From Agelas oroides (lineage: Eukaryota; Porifera; Demospongiae; Agelasida; Agelasidae): a stretch of 64,000 nt of DNA. The stretch is taken from NCBI GenBank assembly GCA_949130485.1, contig OX422184.1, positions 18,042,324 to 18,106,323 of the forward strand. Direction: 5' to 3'. How positions within the stretch are numbered: position 1 is the stretch's first letter; each line of letters starts with the position of its first letter. Below are positions 22,729 through 34,885 of the stretch, piece by piece. The position numbers and the translations under genes were made by a program. The notes beneath the pieces were generated by a model. It ran no database searches. It was not told the origin of the DNA and saw nothing but the letters and a program-made list of their open reading frames with translations.

Positions 22729-25700
22729 TTAATCTGTCAACAAAGGTTCACGCAACTCATGTAGTGCAAAAACACTCTGAGTCGGTTGTCTGGCATCATA
22801 TTCTTGTTGAGGGGGAGCTTCATTGTCAGTGTGTCTTTTGCCAGGTATTTTATTTGGACAGAGTTTCAAATGCCACTTTTGTACAACTCGCTTCACCCTC
22901 CTTTTCATTATGATATGATAAAGCACCATTGTAATGAATTGGGAAAATGTTATGCCAACTGCTGTGTAGACAAGAGTAGCCTGATTTCCTCCTCCACTTG
23001 CTCGAATGTACAATGTCATCAGTGACAGTATTATGAGGTTGATTAAGAAAGAGTTCTCCCAAACGGAGAGGTATTGCTTCTGGTACACATCTCCAAACAC
23101 AGCTTTGCTTAGAAGCAACAATACAGCTGCAATGTTCACAGCAATAAGACTGATGTCTGGATCTTGAACTATGGCAAAAATGAGCAGTACAATGACTCGA
23201 ATGAGGAGTAGAATTCCCACCCAGTAGCAATGCTTGTCCTTAAAAGGACCAAAATAAGCATCGAAAAATGGTTTCATTCTTACGATCCATTGTAACAACT
23301 TGTAGTTTGTATACTTCTGGAGGTATTGTTTGAACAGGAGAATTCCTGTGTATGGTAACAATAGAAAACCAAGAAATCCAACTGCTGCGAGGAAAAGTAC
23401 AGTATGTGGGGGACTAAAGTAAGATATATTGGCATCATAAGACCACACAACTCTCCTAGAACCATCAGGATAGTCAAGGAATGTGAATGTGAGTACTGTG
23501 ATGATGGTACGAAGTAGTTTAGCATAGGATAGCAGGAACAAGGTGGCTAAGACAGGAACTGAGTTGTTTCCGAAGGTTTTAGCTGCCATTGAACTGTGGT
23601 GGGAGGCAACGATTATGATGGCAGTAATGGTCCAAATGTAGACAGGAAACACAAATTGCAGCCATGTTTTCCAGTAGCCATTCAGACCATCAGCAAAGCA
23701 TGTCTCGATACCCAGGTCTAGATTTAGCCATGCAATAAAAACTGTCAGGATATTTGTATCACCAGGTGGAAAGAACACTGCTTGGTTGGCTTTAACAATG
23801 TTAGCATAGAAGATGAGTCCATTGATAGTCCCCTGAGAGACTGTTAGGTTCAGAAATGTCAGAAAAAATACAAGGATAAAACCAGCTAATGTGAAAGGTA
23901 TGAGAAGTACGAGATGTTTGTTGGAACAGGGAATGCATTGGGAGCTTCCAAGTGCAAGACTAAGACCTTTCTTGCAGCCACCACACAGAGTGCCAGCATG
24001 ATTGAAGGCACATTGAGCATCTGGATTTTCCAGGTTAATGTTCATTTCTCCATGTTTGCAATAGTCAAAAGGACAATATCTATGAATGATATATCCATTG
24101 GTTGTGTTTCCAACAAGACTTGCATTTAACCACATCGATCCACTGTGGTGGACTGTTTGATCACTAATGTTACATCCAATACTTTGTTCTTCCAGCTGGG
24201 AGTGGCACACACATTTGTGTTGAGAACTGTGTAGCATGAATCCAAGAGGACAAGGGAGAAGTGTGATGTTGATGTAAACTGGAAGTTTTAGTATATTTAA
24301 GGAAGGGAAACCAAAATAGTTGTAAAATTTAATCATTCCGTCCACTCTATCTTGCGATTCATAGTGTAATGTGGTAACATCTTTAGCAGTGAGGACCATA
24401 ACTTCCATTGCATTTGCAGATAGTACGGTATATTGGAGCTCTGTGCATCCAGCACTCTTTGAAACCTTTTGAATGTGCTGTAGCTCCTCAAGCTTTGGTG
24501 CAATTCTATTCTTACCGAGCGGTAAAAAGTTACTGTAAACTGAGCCTGTTACAGTTCCAAAATTCTCACCAACCACAACTGCAGAAATATTAAAGGGTTC
24601 ACCAGGATATTTGGCCAGATTCATGAACACACTCGTACATTCTGGTCTTCCACTTGTGCAAATACATGCTCGCAGTGGGTCAGAGGACAGTAAAGAAAAG
24701 GATTTGTTTCCATCTGGATTAAAGTATAATTTAGTTCCATCAAGAATTAAAGCTCCTACCATTGCCTTCAAAAGTGACATTTGATGATGAAGTATACAAG
24801 CACTGATTTTTTCGCCATATATTACATCACCTCCATTCCGGCCAGTGTTGTTGGTGAAATTCAAAGTGACCTTAGTTGAGAGCAGCAAAAGGGAACATTC
24901 ATAGATCCTGTTAGTAGTAACATACCTTAAAGCACCAACTTCCCAAGGGATACTGTTCTGTACAAAAATGGCACCGCCCACATCATATGCATAATTGTTC
25001 AGAAAGAGTAGTTCAGTGTTGTTCAGGATTTTCAGATGGCTATTTTGTAAGAGTGCGATTGCTCCTCCTTCAGTTGCACTGTTATCAATGAAACTGTTGT
25101 GTCCTGTTATATATAAATCACTCCACAAAGCCCGGATGGCAGTGCCTCTATTTGCACGAAATACGCAGTCATCAAAATTGACATTCCTTAACTTATACAG
25201 TAATATAGCCGATGACAATCCTTTTTCACCATAGTGCTCATTTCTGACAAAGGAAACATTTCTGATTGTAATTAATGGACTTTTCCCCACTATATCTTCT
25301 TCAATCATCATTGCCATTCCTGCTCCTCCATCTGTATTTAATATGTTATTGCTTATGATCGAATTTTCTATAACAATTTGTATTAATGGAGTTGCTGAAT
25401 CTATGTAATAAAAAAGTCCACTGTACTTGTTATGTTTCACAAAACAATTTGTGATATGGACTGTTGCAATACTGTGGTATGAAACAAAAGCAAATCCATT
25501 TCCTTCATTTGAGGTAATAGAACTGTCAGAGATTTCAATGAAGAATGATCTGATGTCCTGCAACCTTATGTCTATAGCTGATTGTCCTGCACCCTTGAAA
25601 ATGGATTTGTTGATTGTTAGGTGGTTGTCAATCGCAATGAAAGATGAAAAATAGTTTCCTATCACAGATATTGAAATATGTCTGTCAGAACTATCTGAAC

Positions 25701-26253
25701 TGTTCAAGTGATAAAATTCAGAGTGGGAAATTATTGATTTCCCAAACCCTTTTTGAATATGTACACTATGACCAAACTGACCCAAGTTGTGTACAATGAT
25801 TCGATGTATTCTAAAATTGATTGCGTTGTCAAGCATCAAAGTGCCACTGTGGTATCTAACCATGGGTTCAAAGAAAAACAACAGACCAACTATCGTTGTA
25901 TTTGAGGTATGCTGAAAATGGAAGTTGCCCTCACTGATACAGTGGATACTCACACTGCCAATATCTACGCTTGTAGTTGAGGTGAGCTGTAGGTTGCTAA
26001 TATTGCTCACATGGAATGGCTGATTCAAGCTGTGGTTACCAGGCAGGAATCTCACCACTATGTCAGACCATGTGTAGTTGGGTATATTGCTGGCATAATG
26101 ATTGAGGGTGTGGCAGGGCTCACCAGGACAAGGTATAACATGATTGTCCTCTATGGGTACAACATAGTACTCTGTGGTTCCATGAATGAAGGCAGGAGAG
26201 CTGCAGAACAGCATTGCTATTGTCAACAGCTGTAAAATGGTGAGGCAACCCAT
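22729..26253 (-). CDS. Intact beta-helix, multi-membrane-span receptor-like protein (gene 3)
   Basis: The 1174-residue frame has no internal break. The start MGCLTILQLLTIAMLFCSS is a signal peptide placed 16 bases after a predicted splice acceptor. CPGEPCHTLNHYASN follows, then Asn-rich repeats with FxxN and GGAI signatures (for example FIDNSATEGGAIALLQ, YDVGGAIFVQN, about residues 390-445), typical of right-handed beta-helices of the Pmp type. FNPDGNKSFSLLSSDPLRAC and YPGEPFNISAVVVG precede a Cys-rich stalk (about 668-778, ending LCGGCKKGLSLALGSSQC). About ten hydrophobic segments span 779-1115, with the family block FIAWLNLDLGIETCF. The cytoplasmic tail ends LREPLLTD. Many N-glycosylation sites mark the outside. 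It is presumably a cell-surface receptor or channel-like protein; similarity of the membrane part to TRP-like families is only a guess and the ligand is unknown. Confidence 0.85.
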   Translation of the reverse strand: MGCLTILQLLTIAMLFCSSPAFIHGTTEYYVVPIEDNHVIPCPGEPCHTLNHYASNIPNYTWSDIVVRFLPGNHSLNQPFHVSNISNLQLTSTTSVDIGSVSIHCISEGNFHFQHTSNTTIVGLLFFFEPMVRYHSGTLMLDNAINFRIHRIIVHNLGQFGHSVHIQKGFGKSIISHSEFYHLNSSDSSDRHISISVIGNYFSSFIAIDNHLTINKSIFKGAGQSAIDIRLQDIRSFFIEISDSSITSNEGNGFAFVSYHSIATVHITNCFVKHNKYSGLFYYIDSATPLIQIVIENSIISNNILNTDGGAGMAMMIEEDIVGKSPLITIRNVSFVRNEHYGEKGLSSAILLYKLRNVNFDDCVFRANRGTAIRALWSDLYITGHNSFIDNSATEGGAIALLQNSHLKILNNTELLFLNNYAYDVGGAIFVQNSIPWEVGALRYVTTNRIYECSLLLLSTKVTLNFTNNTGRNGGDVIYGEKISACILHHQMSLLKAMVGALILDGTKLYFNPDGNKSFSLLSSDPLRACICTSGRPECTSVFMNLAKYPGEPFNISAVVVGENFGTVTGSVYSNFLPLGKNRIAPKLEELQHIQKVSKSAGCTELQYTVLSANAMEVMVLTAKDVTTLHYESQDRVDGMIKFYNYFGFPSLNILKLPVYINITLLPCPLGFMLHSSQHKCVCHSQLEEQSIGCNISDQTVHHSGSMWLNASLVGNTTNGYIIHRYCPFDYCKHGEMNINLENPDAQCAFNHAGTLCGGCKKGLSLALGSSQCIPCSNKHLVLLIPFTLAGFILVFFLTFLNLTVSQGTINGLIFYANIVKANQAVFFPPGDTNILTVFIAWLNLDLGIETCFADGLNGYWKTWLQFVFPVYIWTITAIIIVASHHSSMAAKTFGNNSVPVLATLFLLSYAKLLRTIITVLTFTFLDYPDGSRRVVWSYDANISYFSPPHTVLFLAAVGFLGFLLLPYTGILLFKQYLQKYTNYKLLQWIVRMKPFFDAYFGPFKDKHCYWVGILLLIRVIVLLIFAIVQDPDISLIAVNIAAVLLLLSKAVFGDVYQKQYLSVWENSFLINLIILSLMTLYIRASGGGNQATLVYTAVGITFSQFITMVLYHIIMKRRVKRVVQKWHLKLCPNKIPGKRHTDNEAPPQQEYDARQPTQSVFALHELREPLLTD

Positions 26254-26268
26254 GATTTGTCAGAATAC

Positions 26269-27831
26269 CTGTGGAGAATGAGCTGGTATATTAAACTGCA
26301 CCACGTCTCCCCCTTACAAAGCAGGCATACTCAATAAATGTGCAGCACACATTTTGGTCAATACCTGGTATACATGCTGGGTTGATAAGATAACGGGAAG
26401 TCTCACGCAAATAAAAAGCAGCAGCCAGGTAGCTGGCCTTATCCCTAAAATGGCATTTTTAAAGTCGTACAGCTCTCTTCGTTTACAAAAACCACAGCTA
26501 GGTCCACCAGAAAATTTTTCTAAATTAGACACTCTGAGATTGTTCTGATGCCCTTTTTGGGCCAAAATGCCACTAGCCTTACCTATTGTGCTTAATGTAC
26601 TTATTGTCACTGACAAATCAATTATTACAAAACTTCATACAACATAATTATGCATCCAGGAAACAAGAGGATTATCCAATACAATACTTTGAAATATATT
26701 ATCCTCTGAAAAATTTACAAGATTGAAACTTAGAGGTTCTTTCACTCTTACTTTCTTGTTGTCCATACAAAAAGTCTTTTCACAATATAAGTTTGTTGTA
26801 TGCATGCTGTACTTTAATTAATGCAGATCTGAGTAAAAAGATAGGGCCAGGGTTACGCTTAACTAGACTGAAAGCCAACTACACACTAACTTGCGAAACT
26901 CACTGCATGTAGATAAGACACGAATAATCAGTTAACCACATCTCTGCTTACATGGAATGAATAATTCAGGTAGTGATTCCGGGCAGGAATCTGACACCAC
27001 TATATCAGACCAAGTGTAGTTGGGTATTTGGCTGCCATAATGAAATGAGGGTGTGGCACCATTTTACTATTATTAGTTCCATCAACAGTGGAAGGAGAAC
27101 TGCAGAACAACACTGCTAATGCCAGCAGCTTTGTTCAAAGCACTGCTGGAGACTGCCTTTTGGCATACATTAGAAGTAATTGTAACAGGGAGAAGTGTGA
27201 GTCATTGACTGTGAATGGACATACTGAGGATCCGAAATATAGCATTATAGACATGCAATTACAAAAAGTGTACTGCCCACTTATATGTATACTTGTTCAG
27301 AAGCAATATTTCACTTTTGTTTGTAATAGGAGTATTATTGCTCCTCCTTTAGTTGCAATATTACTTTGTACATAAAACACTCCAAAATGCACAAATGGCA
27401 GTACCTCTCTTTGCATATAATGTACAGCTAATAAAAGTGACATTGCTATGAAGTTGTATCAAAGTGGACAATCTCACAACTCACATCTCTCCCTAGGTGT
27501 AATTGTTATACAGAGTCACCCAATGTGAAGGCCACCTTTGGTCAATATCTCATAATTAGCTATGCTGGGGATCAAAAATTAGCAATATACTTCTATCTTA
27601 TGCCAGAAAGCTGTCGGGTAGCTTTCATTTCCACAACAGGTTTAATGATCTCTCAAAAATAGCAACTTTGTCCAGCTGCCTTTTTAATTATGTGATAGAC
27701 AGCTGTGATATAAGGATTGCTGTACCATATCTCAGCAATATGACTGTAAGGTACACAAGTATAGCTGGTACAATTGTTAACTTACCACAAGTCAGCAAAG
27801 TACTCAATCTCTGTCTTGCTGGATGCTGCAA
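26269..27831 (-). promoter_or_regulatory. 5' intron and noncoding first exon serving gene 3
   Basis: The exon-like block (27831-27786, CTTGTG end) abuts GTAAGT at 27785-27780. The acceptor CATTCTCCACAG lies at 26269, just before the gene 3 ATG. The intron would be about 1.5 kb and contains the relic at 26915-27300. The block may instead belong to that relic. Confidence 0.45.
26915..27430 (-). pseudogene. Receptor-family N-terminal and mid-ectodomain relic
   Basis: Minus-strand sequence around 26950-27110 keeps fragments of the signal peptide and of the FLPGNH/NYTW region with indels. Around 27330-27430 it keeps a piece of the GGAI/ALW region. It is the uninterrupted counterpart of the relic at 22.0-22.6 kb. 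Confidence 0.65.
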
Positions 27832-28841
27832 ATGAGTCTGTCATTGCAGTGTAGTCAGTCTCCATGCAGGTTGTAAATTTTAACATGGGAACACTGCTGT
27901 AAGTTGATAAAGGTTATCATGTTTTGGGAAGCCTGCAGTGAATTTCCTAACCACAACAGTTTCCAAACGACACTTTACGATAGGGCCATTATTACCATTG
28001 GGAAAAAAGCAACACAGATGACACACCCATATCTACATCCAAGTGTGTTTTTAGTTATATCCCCCCAAAAATTTCTTTCTATAGATTTTTTGGAGTGAAA
28101 ATTTTCCTTGACAACAAGCCTGCATAAGCCCACAAAGTGATGCTGTTAGTTACACATTAATCTTGCATACTCTAATAGTTATATGCACGTTCCTGGGTTT
28201 GAAGCATGTTTTCTATATAAAATCAATAAAACATCAGTATTTACTGGTTCATGACTTCTCAGTTAGTTCCATATTGAGTCCCTAGCTTTCATTGTAAGAG
28301 TTAAAAGCTAAGGAGTATTTTCAACCTATTAGGTGGTGCAAGGAATGCATTTTTGGATCAGTTCCAAATTTATTTAGTAATACACAGTATACACTGCACC
28401 AATATGAGGCTCAATCAGGTTCACTCCATAACCCCATTGATTCAACCTCAATATTAATCATAGAACGCAAACTCTAGTGGTAAGTCATCAACTTTGCCTA
28501 CAAGGAGAGTAAAATGAGCTGTTGTATAAATACAAGTTCTGTTTTCTTTTAGCTATCTCTCAGTTTTTGATACAAAGCACAGGGAGCTTATAAACAGTTC
28601 AGACATCAGTTTCAGGATATGGTTTGGGACTTTTTGTGCAAATCATAACATTTGTTTTGTGCTTTAAGCAAGTCACAAGATAAGGTCCTTTGCACAATAC
28701 GTTGCATTTACATTCCAACCTGTTAGTTTTTCAAACATTATTTTATTGAACAAGTATTATTTGAAAATGTGTGTTGTTTGTCATCAGACTTTACAATTGT
28801 TTTATTTTTTAGCTTGGCCAGTTTAACAATAAGAGCAGTTT
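27832..28841. other. Family flank: 3' flank of gene 4
   Basis: From about 28330 the sequence parallels 2881-3540 and 47380-48065. No gene is seen. Confidence 0.5.
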
Positions 28842-31800
28842 TTAATCTGTCAACAAAGGTTCACGCAACTCATGTAGTGCAATAACACTCAGAGTTGGTT
28901 GTCTGGCTACTACCTCTTGCTCTTGCTGGTTGTCAATATTTCTTCTTCTATCAGGTGTTCTGTTCAGACTGAGTTTCATATGCCACCGTTGCATGACTCG
29001 CCTCACCTCTCTCTTCCTTAGAATATGGTAGAACACGATTGCAATAAACTGGGCAAATGTTATGCTAACTGCTATGTACACGAGGGCAGCCTGATTTCCT
29101 CCACTTGCTCGAAAGTACAATGTCATCAGTGACAGTATTATCAGGTTGATAAAGAAAGAGTTCTCCCAAATTGAGAGGTACCGTTTCTTGTATACATTTC
29201 CTATCACAGTTTTGCTCAGAAGTATTAATGCTGCAATGTTCACAGCAACTAGACTGATGTTCGGATCTTGAACTATGGCAAAAACAAGCAGTACAACCAC
29301 ACGAAAAAGAAGTAGAATTCCAACCCAGTAGCAATGCTTGTCCTTAAAAGGACCAAAATACGCATCAAAAAATGGTTTCATCCTTACAATCCACCGTAAC
29401 AACATGTACCTTGTATACTTCTGGAGGAATTGTTTGAACAGAAGGATTCCTGTGTATGGTAACAATAGAAAACTGAGAAATCCTACTGCTATGAGGAAAA
29501 TTATTGTATGTAAGGGACTAAAGTAAGATATATTGGCATCCTAAGACCACACAGCTCTCCTAGAACCATCAGGATAGTCAAGGAATGTGAATGTGAGCAC
29601 TGTGATGATGGTACGAAGTAGTTTAGCGTAGGATAGCAGGAACAGAGTGGCCAACACAGGAACTGAGTTGTTTCCAAAAATCTTAGATGCCATCGAACTG
29701 TGGTGGGAGGCAACGATTATGATGGCAGTAATAATCCAAATGTAGACTGGGAACACAAACTGCAGCCATGTTTTCCAGTAGCCATTCAGACCATCAGCAA
29801 AACATGTCTCGATACCCAGGTCTAGATTTAGCCATGCAATAAAAACTGTGAGAATGTTTGTATCTCCAGGTGGAAACAACACTGCTTGGTTGGCCTTAAC
29901 GATGTTAGCATAGAAGATGAGTCCACTTATAGTCCCCTGAGAGACCGTTAGGTTTAGAAATGTCAGGAAAAAGACAAGTACAAAACCGGCTAGTGTGAAA
30001 GGTATGAGAATTGTGAGATACTTGTTGGAGCAGAGAATACATTGGGAGCTTCCAAGTGCAAGACTAAGACCTATCTGGCAGCCACCACACAGAACGCCAG
30101 AATGGTTGAAGGCACATTGAGCATCTGGATTTTCCAGGTTAATGTTCATTTCTCCATGTTGGCAATAGCCATAAGGACAGTATTTAAGAATGATAAATCC
30201 ATTTGTTGTGTTCCCAACAAAGCTTGCATTTAACCACATCAATTCACTGCGGTGAACTGTTTGATCACTAATGTTACATGTAATACTTTGTTCTTCCAGC
30301 TGGGAGTGGCACACACATCTGTGTTGAGAACTGTGTAGCATGAATCCTAGAGGACAAGGAAGAAGTGTGATGGTGATGTAGACTGGGAGTTTCAGTATAT
30401 CTCCTGAGGGATAACCATAAACTTTGTACTTCGAAACCATAGTTTCAACTTTATATTGTGAAATGTAGTGTATTGTGGTAATATCTTTTGCAGTGAGGAC
30501 CATAACTTCCTTTACATTCTCAGATAGTACAGTATATTGAAGCTCTGTGCATCCAGCACTCCGAGGAACCTTTTGTAAGTGTTGTAGCCCTTCAAGCTTT
30601 GGTGCTGTTCTGTTCTCACCAAGGGGTAAAAAGTTACTGAAAACTAAGCCAGTCACAGTTCCAAAGTTTTCACCTACTACGACTGCAGAAATGTTAAAGT
30701 TTTCACCAGGGTACTTAGTAAGGTTCATGAACACACTTGTGCATTCTGGTCTTCCACTTGTGCAAATACATGCTCGCAGTGGATTAGAGGACAATAAGGA
30801 AAAGGATTTGTTTCCATCTGGATTAAAGTGTGCATTAGTTCCATCAAATAATTGAATGTTTCCTAGTAGTACTCTTGTAAGTGATAATTGATGAAATGTG
30901 CAAGTACTGATTGCTTCCCCATATACTACATCACCTCCGTTCCAACCTGTGTTGTTGGTGAAATTCAGAGTGACATTTAATAGAGAGCCGAAATAATCAA
31001 GATAACTAACAAGCAACAAAAGAGAGCATCCTTGGATTGCAATATCAGTCAGGATTAATGCCTGATGTACAGTTTCGTCTTGATCAGTATTCTGTACAAA
31101 GATGGCACCGCCCACATCATATGCGTAGTTGTTCAGAAACAGTATTTTGGTGTTGTTCATGACAATCAGATGACTGTTTTGTAAGAATACCATTGCTCCT
31201 CCTTCAGTTGCACTGTTATCAATGAAACTGTTGTGTCCTGTTATATATAAATCACTTTGAAATGTACGAATGGCAGAACCTTCATTTGCTCGAAATGTAC
31301 AGTCAATAAAAGCAATGTTACTTATTTTAGAGAGTGATATAGCAGATGACAACCTTTTTTCACCATAGTGTTGATTTCTGATGAAGGAAACATTCCTGAT
31401 GGTAACAATTGGATTATTCTTTACCTTTCTTCTCATTACCATTGTCATCCCTGCTCCTGGATTTGTATCTAGCTCATATCTACCTTCTCTGCCTGTACTT
31501 TCTATATTGTCATTTATGATTGAATCTTCAGTAATAATTTGTATTTTTGGTATTGGTGGATCCCGAGCTACCTCAAAATACAATCCACCATTCAGGTTGT
31601 CCTTCACCGAGCAATTTACAATACGGAATGCTGCAATACTATTGTAGCTAGATGGGACACTGGGGATGAGGCTAATGCTGTTGTATATAGTAAAAACAAT
31701 TCCAGTTCCTTCATTTGAGGTAATGCAACTCTCAGAGATTTCAATGAAGAATGATGTGATGTCTCGTAACGATACATCTACAGCTGATTGTGATGCACCC

Positions 31801-32471
31801 TTGAAAATGGATTTGCTGATGATTAGGTGGTTGTCAGTCTGAATTGAATGTGGTAAATATTTTTCATCCATAAATATAGAAATGTGAGTACCTGCATTAT
31901 GTGAACTGTTCAGTTGATGGAACTCAGAGTGTGAAATTATTGATTTCCCAAATGCTTTATAATTTATAATAGTTATACTATGACAATCACCAAAAAGACA
32001 TGAGTCCATTTCGGAATTTCGTATGATGACACAATGTATTCTGAAATTGTTTGCATTGTCAAATATCAAAGTGGCAGACACACTTCTGAACAACAGACCA
32101 GTTATTGTTACATTTGAAGTATACTTGAAATGGAAGTTGCCCTCACTGGTACAGTGGACACTCACACTACCAATATCTATGCTTTTGTCTGGGTTGAAAG
32201 ATGTGAGCTGTAGGTTTCTCTTATTGCTTACATGGAATGTCCTATTCAAGCTGTGATTACCAGGCAGGAATCTCACCACCACATCAGACCATGTGTAGTT
32301 GGGTATATTGCTGGCATAATGATTGAGGGTGTGGCAGGGCTCACCAGGACAAGGTATACCACCGTACTCTGTGGGTACAACATAGTACTCAGTGGTTCCA
32401 TGAACAATGGGAGGAGAACTGCAGAGCAACACTATTATTGTCAGCAGCTGTAATGTGGTGGTGGAACCCAT
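28842..32471 (-). pseudogene. Receptor-family gene 4, full length with one in-frame TAG
   Basis: From ATG 32471 (MGSTTTLQLLTIIVLLCSS) the frame runs 976 codons through signal peptide, CPGEPCHTLNHYASN, beta-helix, stalk and half of the membrane region. It stops at TAG (29543-29541), where all paralogues have Tyr (WSYDAN). The same frame continues immediately, without other stops, to the normal end LREPLLTD at 28842. This is one base change (TAT or TAC to TAG). The product would lose the last membrane spans and tail. It could be a young pseudogene, a segregating allele, a sequencing error or a read-through case. The 5' exon donor is also altered (see that entry), which favours a pseudogene. Confidence 0.85.
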
Positions 32472-32487
32472 ACTTTATTCAGAATAC

Positions 32488-32680
32488 CTGTGGAGAATAA
32501 GAATACATGCACAGTTACTGACCTGCATCTCTCCTTCTTAAAAAGCAGGCCTGGGTAGTTGCTATACAGAGTGACACATTGTACACACTACATTTAAGCT
32601 AAAAAAGGTTATGCTGACTGCTGTCTTGCACCACAAAGTCAGTACCTGATTACTACATTGCTGGACGTTGCACATGAGAT
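32488..32680 (-). promoter_or_regulatory. Degenerate 5' exon and donor of gene 4
   Basis: The exon-like block (GACTTTGTG end, about 32680-32632) is present, but the following bases read GTGCAAG instead of GTAAGT. The acceptor TATTCTCCACAG at 32488 is intact. The spacing would give an intron of only about 144 bases. Confidence 0.45.
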
Positions 32681-33424
32681 TCTGGCACTACAGTGGCTGT
32701 GTTAACCAGCTGATAAATGTTTACCAAGCATGAGCACTAATGCTGTGAGTTGATCATGTTTTGGGGGACTCAGAATGAATTTCCCACTCACAACAGATTT
32801 CATAACATTCATTAGTGACCATGGTTACAGTTGCTGCTGTGTATTGAAAACAGAGATATAGCTAGCTAAGAGAAAATAGAACTGACAACGAAATTCATGG
32901 GTACATGATTTTAAATATGCAGTCAGCTTGAAATTTACAAAATTGATGAAGTGAAAGAATCGTAGAAAATGTTGTGCTATGTTGTATATCCAACCCCGGC
33001 ATTTTACTTATCAGCTTTGTTCTAAGTGTAGGGTTGATAGATGTCTCTTCTCACTATTGCTTGAAGTCGCTCTCAAGCAAGTATCTGTATTCTTACACAA
33101 TTGTTTCCCTTCATTTCTATGCAGTATTTATATTTGGCAGACTCCCAATTGGAAATCATCAAATCAATATCAGTGGAAACACAGTGGAAACATTTCTGCT
33201 AAAAATGCTTTGTTTCCATTAAACTTAGGTAAGTCTGTTTCTCATCATATAAGCTAAATGAATTTTGTAAAATTTTTATGGCACACAATACCTCATTGTG
33301 ATTATGCTGATGGTGCATGCTTACCACCCTTTGTGGGGCAAGGGAAATTCTAACAAGGGCTGTTACATAACATCGATGCAGCTGAAACTGTGTTGACATG
33401 ACATTGTGCACATGGTTACATAAA
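32681..33424. other. Family 5' flank remainder, no gene
   Basis: A weak resemblance to other 5' flanks persists to about 32860. Nothing else is supported. Confidence 0.4.
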
Positions 33425-34616
33425 GATGACAAGCAATTAGAAAGGACTCTGCTAAAGTAAGATGAAACCTGTGTTGACTTCCTGGAAAAAAAACGATTTG
33501 AAGACATATAACAAGCTTTGTTCAGAGCAGTTAAAAACAAAAACAAGGTCACTGAGTTTGATTAAATCAAATATTAAGTTTACAAGTCATGTTACAAATA
33601 GAAGTCATGTCCTTCTCACATCGTACATATAGATGCATGCAGGTAGTACAACAGCAGCCATCTTGCCTTCACCATGACACTAATGGAAATTGGCAGGAAT
33701 CTCAGTGGCCCAGTGTTCTATGTGAATATCAATGCAGCCAGCCACAATATACACTCCAACCAGTAAGGTGTAGAGAAACCTCAATGTCCAGTTGTAGAGC
33801 TATCAGTTCTAAATCATGCACCAGTCATGTTTGAAGGTTTATGGGATAGACACTTGGGATTACACCTTTCAACTTCCTTTACAGCAGGTAGTAGTTATAC
33901 CACATTATGGTTATAGCTATGTGTACCAAGAAGGACTAACTCCATTTACTCCAGTGAGTCACATGTTCTAAAGTGAATAAACATCAAAGCAGCCATGTGG
34001 TGGTCATGCTTCACTCATGTTTACATAAGCACTGTCAATCTTGGAAATCAGCTGATTATGCTATATAACTCTGATAGAGTAAGATTATCAACAGTAGGAA
34101 TTTGACATGCTTTCACAGTGTTGGCACATGTGATGGTTGTGCAATGCACTGTGTCTGATGATACAGGTCCTGGAAGCATTTGATCGCTTTATTGGAGTTT
34201 CAACAGACTTGATTGTAAAAGGTACTTGTGGGTCACTACCCATAGATAAGTCTACACTAGTAGTCATTGTTTGGAAAATAAATCATATACATGTATGGTA
34301 GTAAAGTTCTTGTTCTCCATTGACGCTGAACTAAATCATGATTAGCTAAAATTATGATAGGCCTTGCTGCTACACTGTTATCACTACCAATTCTCTAAAT
34401 TAACCTGTTTTTATTTACTTTTTTTTTTGTGTATGTGTGTGTGTGTTTTGTTCTTTTTGTGGTTGTTGTTGATGTTTAATTTAGCTTTCTATTATGAGAC
34501 CAGAAAGAAGTTAGCTAGTAGCTAGTCATGAGACACAAGAGTTGTGATTTCCACAGTATATGCAATGACTTCCTTCTAGTGGTTGTTATAGTATTCTGTA
34601 GCTCATTCCCACATGT
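33425..34616. repeat. Segmental duplication, copy 1 (partner 40967-41923)
   Basis: Long, nearly identical sequence is shared with the region just upstream of gene 6, including GTGGTCATGCTTCACTCATG, the ACAGGTCCTGGAAGCATTTG stretch and a GT microsatellite (shorter here). The match ends at CATTCCCACATGT, about 20 bases before the splice-acceptor-like tract of gene 6, so this copy carries flank without gene. About 175 bases present here (33665-33838) are deleted from copy 2. Confidence 0.85.
33645..33770 (+). pseudogene. Small relic of a gene 6-like membrane region
   Basis: CCATCTTGCCTTC... GGCAGGAATCTCAGTGGCCC, then AGTGTTCTATGTGAATAT, match the gene 6 region 44180-44335, which encodes the first two membrane segments, with an internal deletion of about 40 bases. 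Copy 2 of the surrounding duplication retains only the first few bases of it. Confidence 0.6.
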
Positions 34617-34885
34617 TTTATAGCTATATGTAAAGCATTAGCATTGTGGGGGTAAACCTGAGCGAGCAGTGTCTGCAGGGCATAGGTGCATGGCGGAACC
34701 AGGGGGGGGTGGCAGTGGGGGCACTTGCCCCCACAAAGTTTTATGTGGGAGTCACTGTCCCCACAAAATCATATCTGCACCAGGTCAGGTGCATGTGGCA
34801 AGTGCACAGTTAAGGCGTTTGTGATCTTCTGATCGATGAAGAGACAATGTGGCCTGGTCAGCAAAGGAACAACTGAAAGCCAAAA
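34617..34885. other. Short unexplained stretch
   Basis: It contains CATGGCGGAACCAGGGGGGG followed by inverted G/C runs around GTGGGGGCACTTGCCCCCAC, which resembles a hAT-type element end. No partner end was found. Confidence 0.3.
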
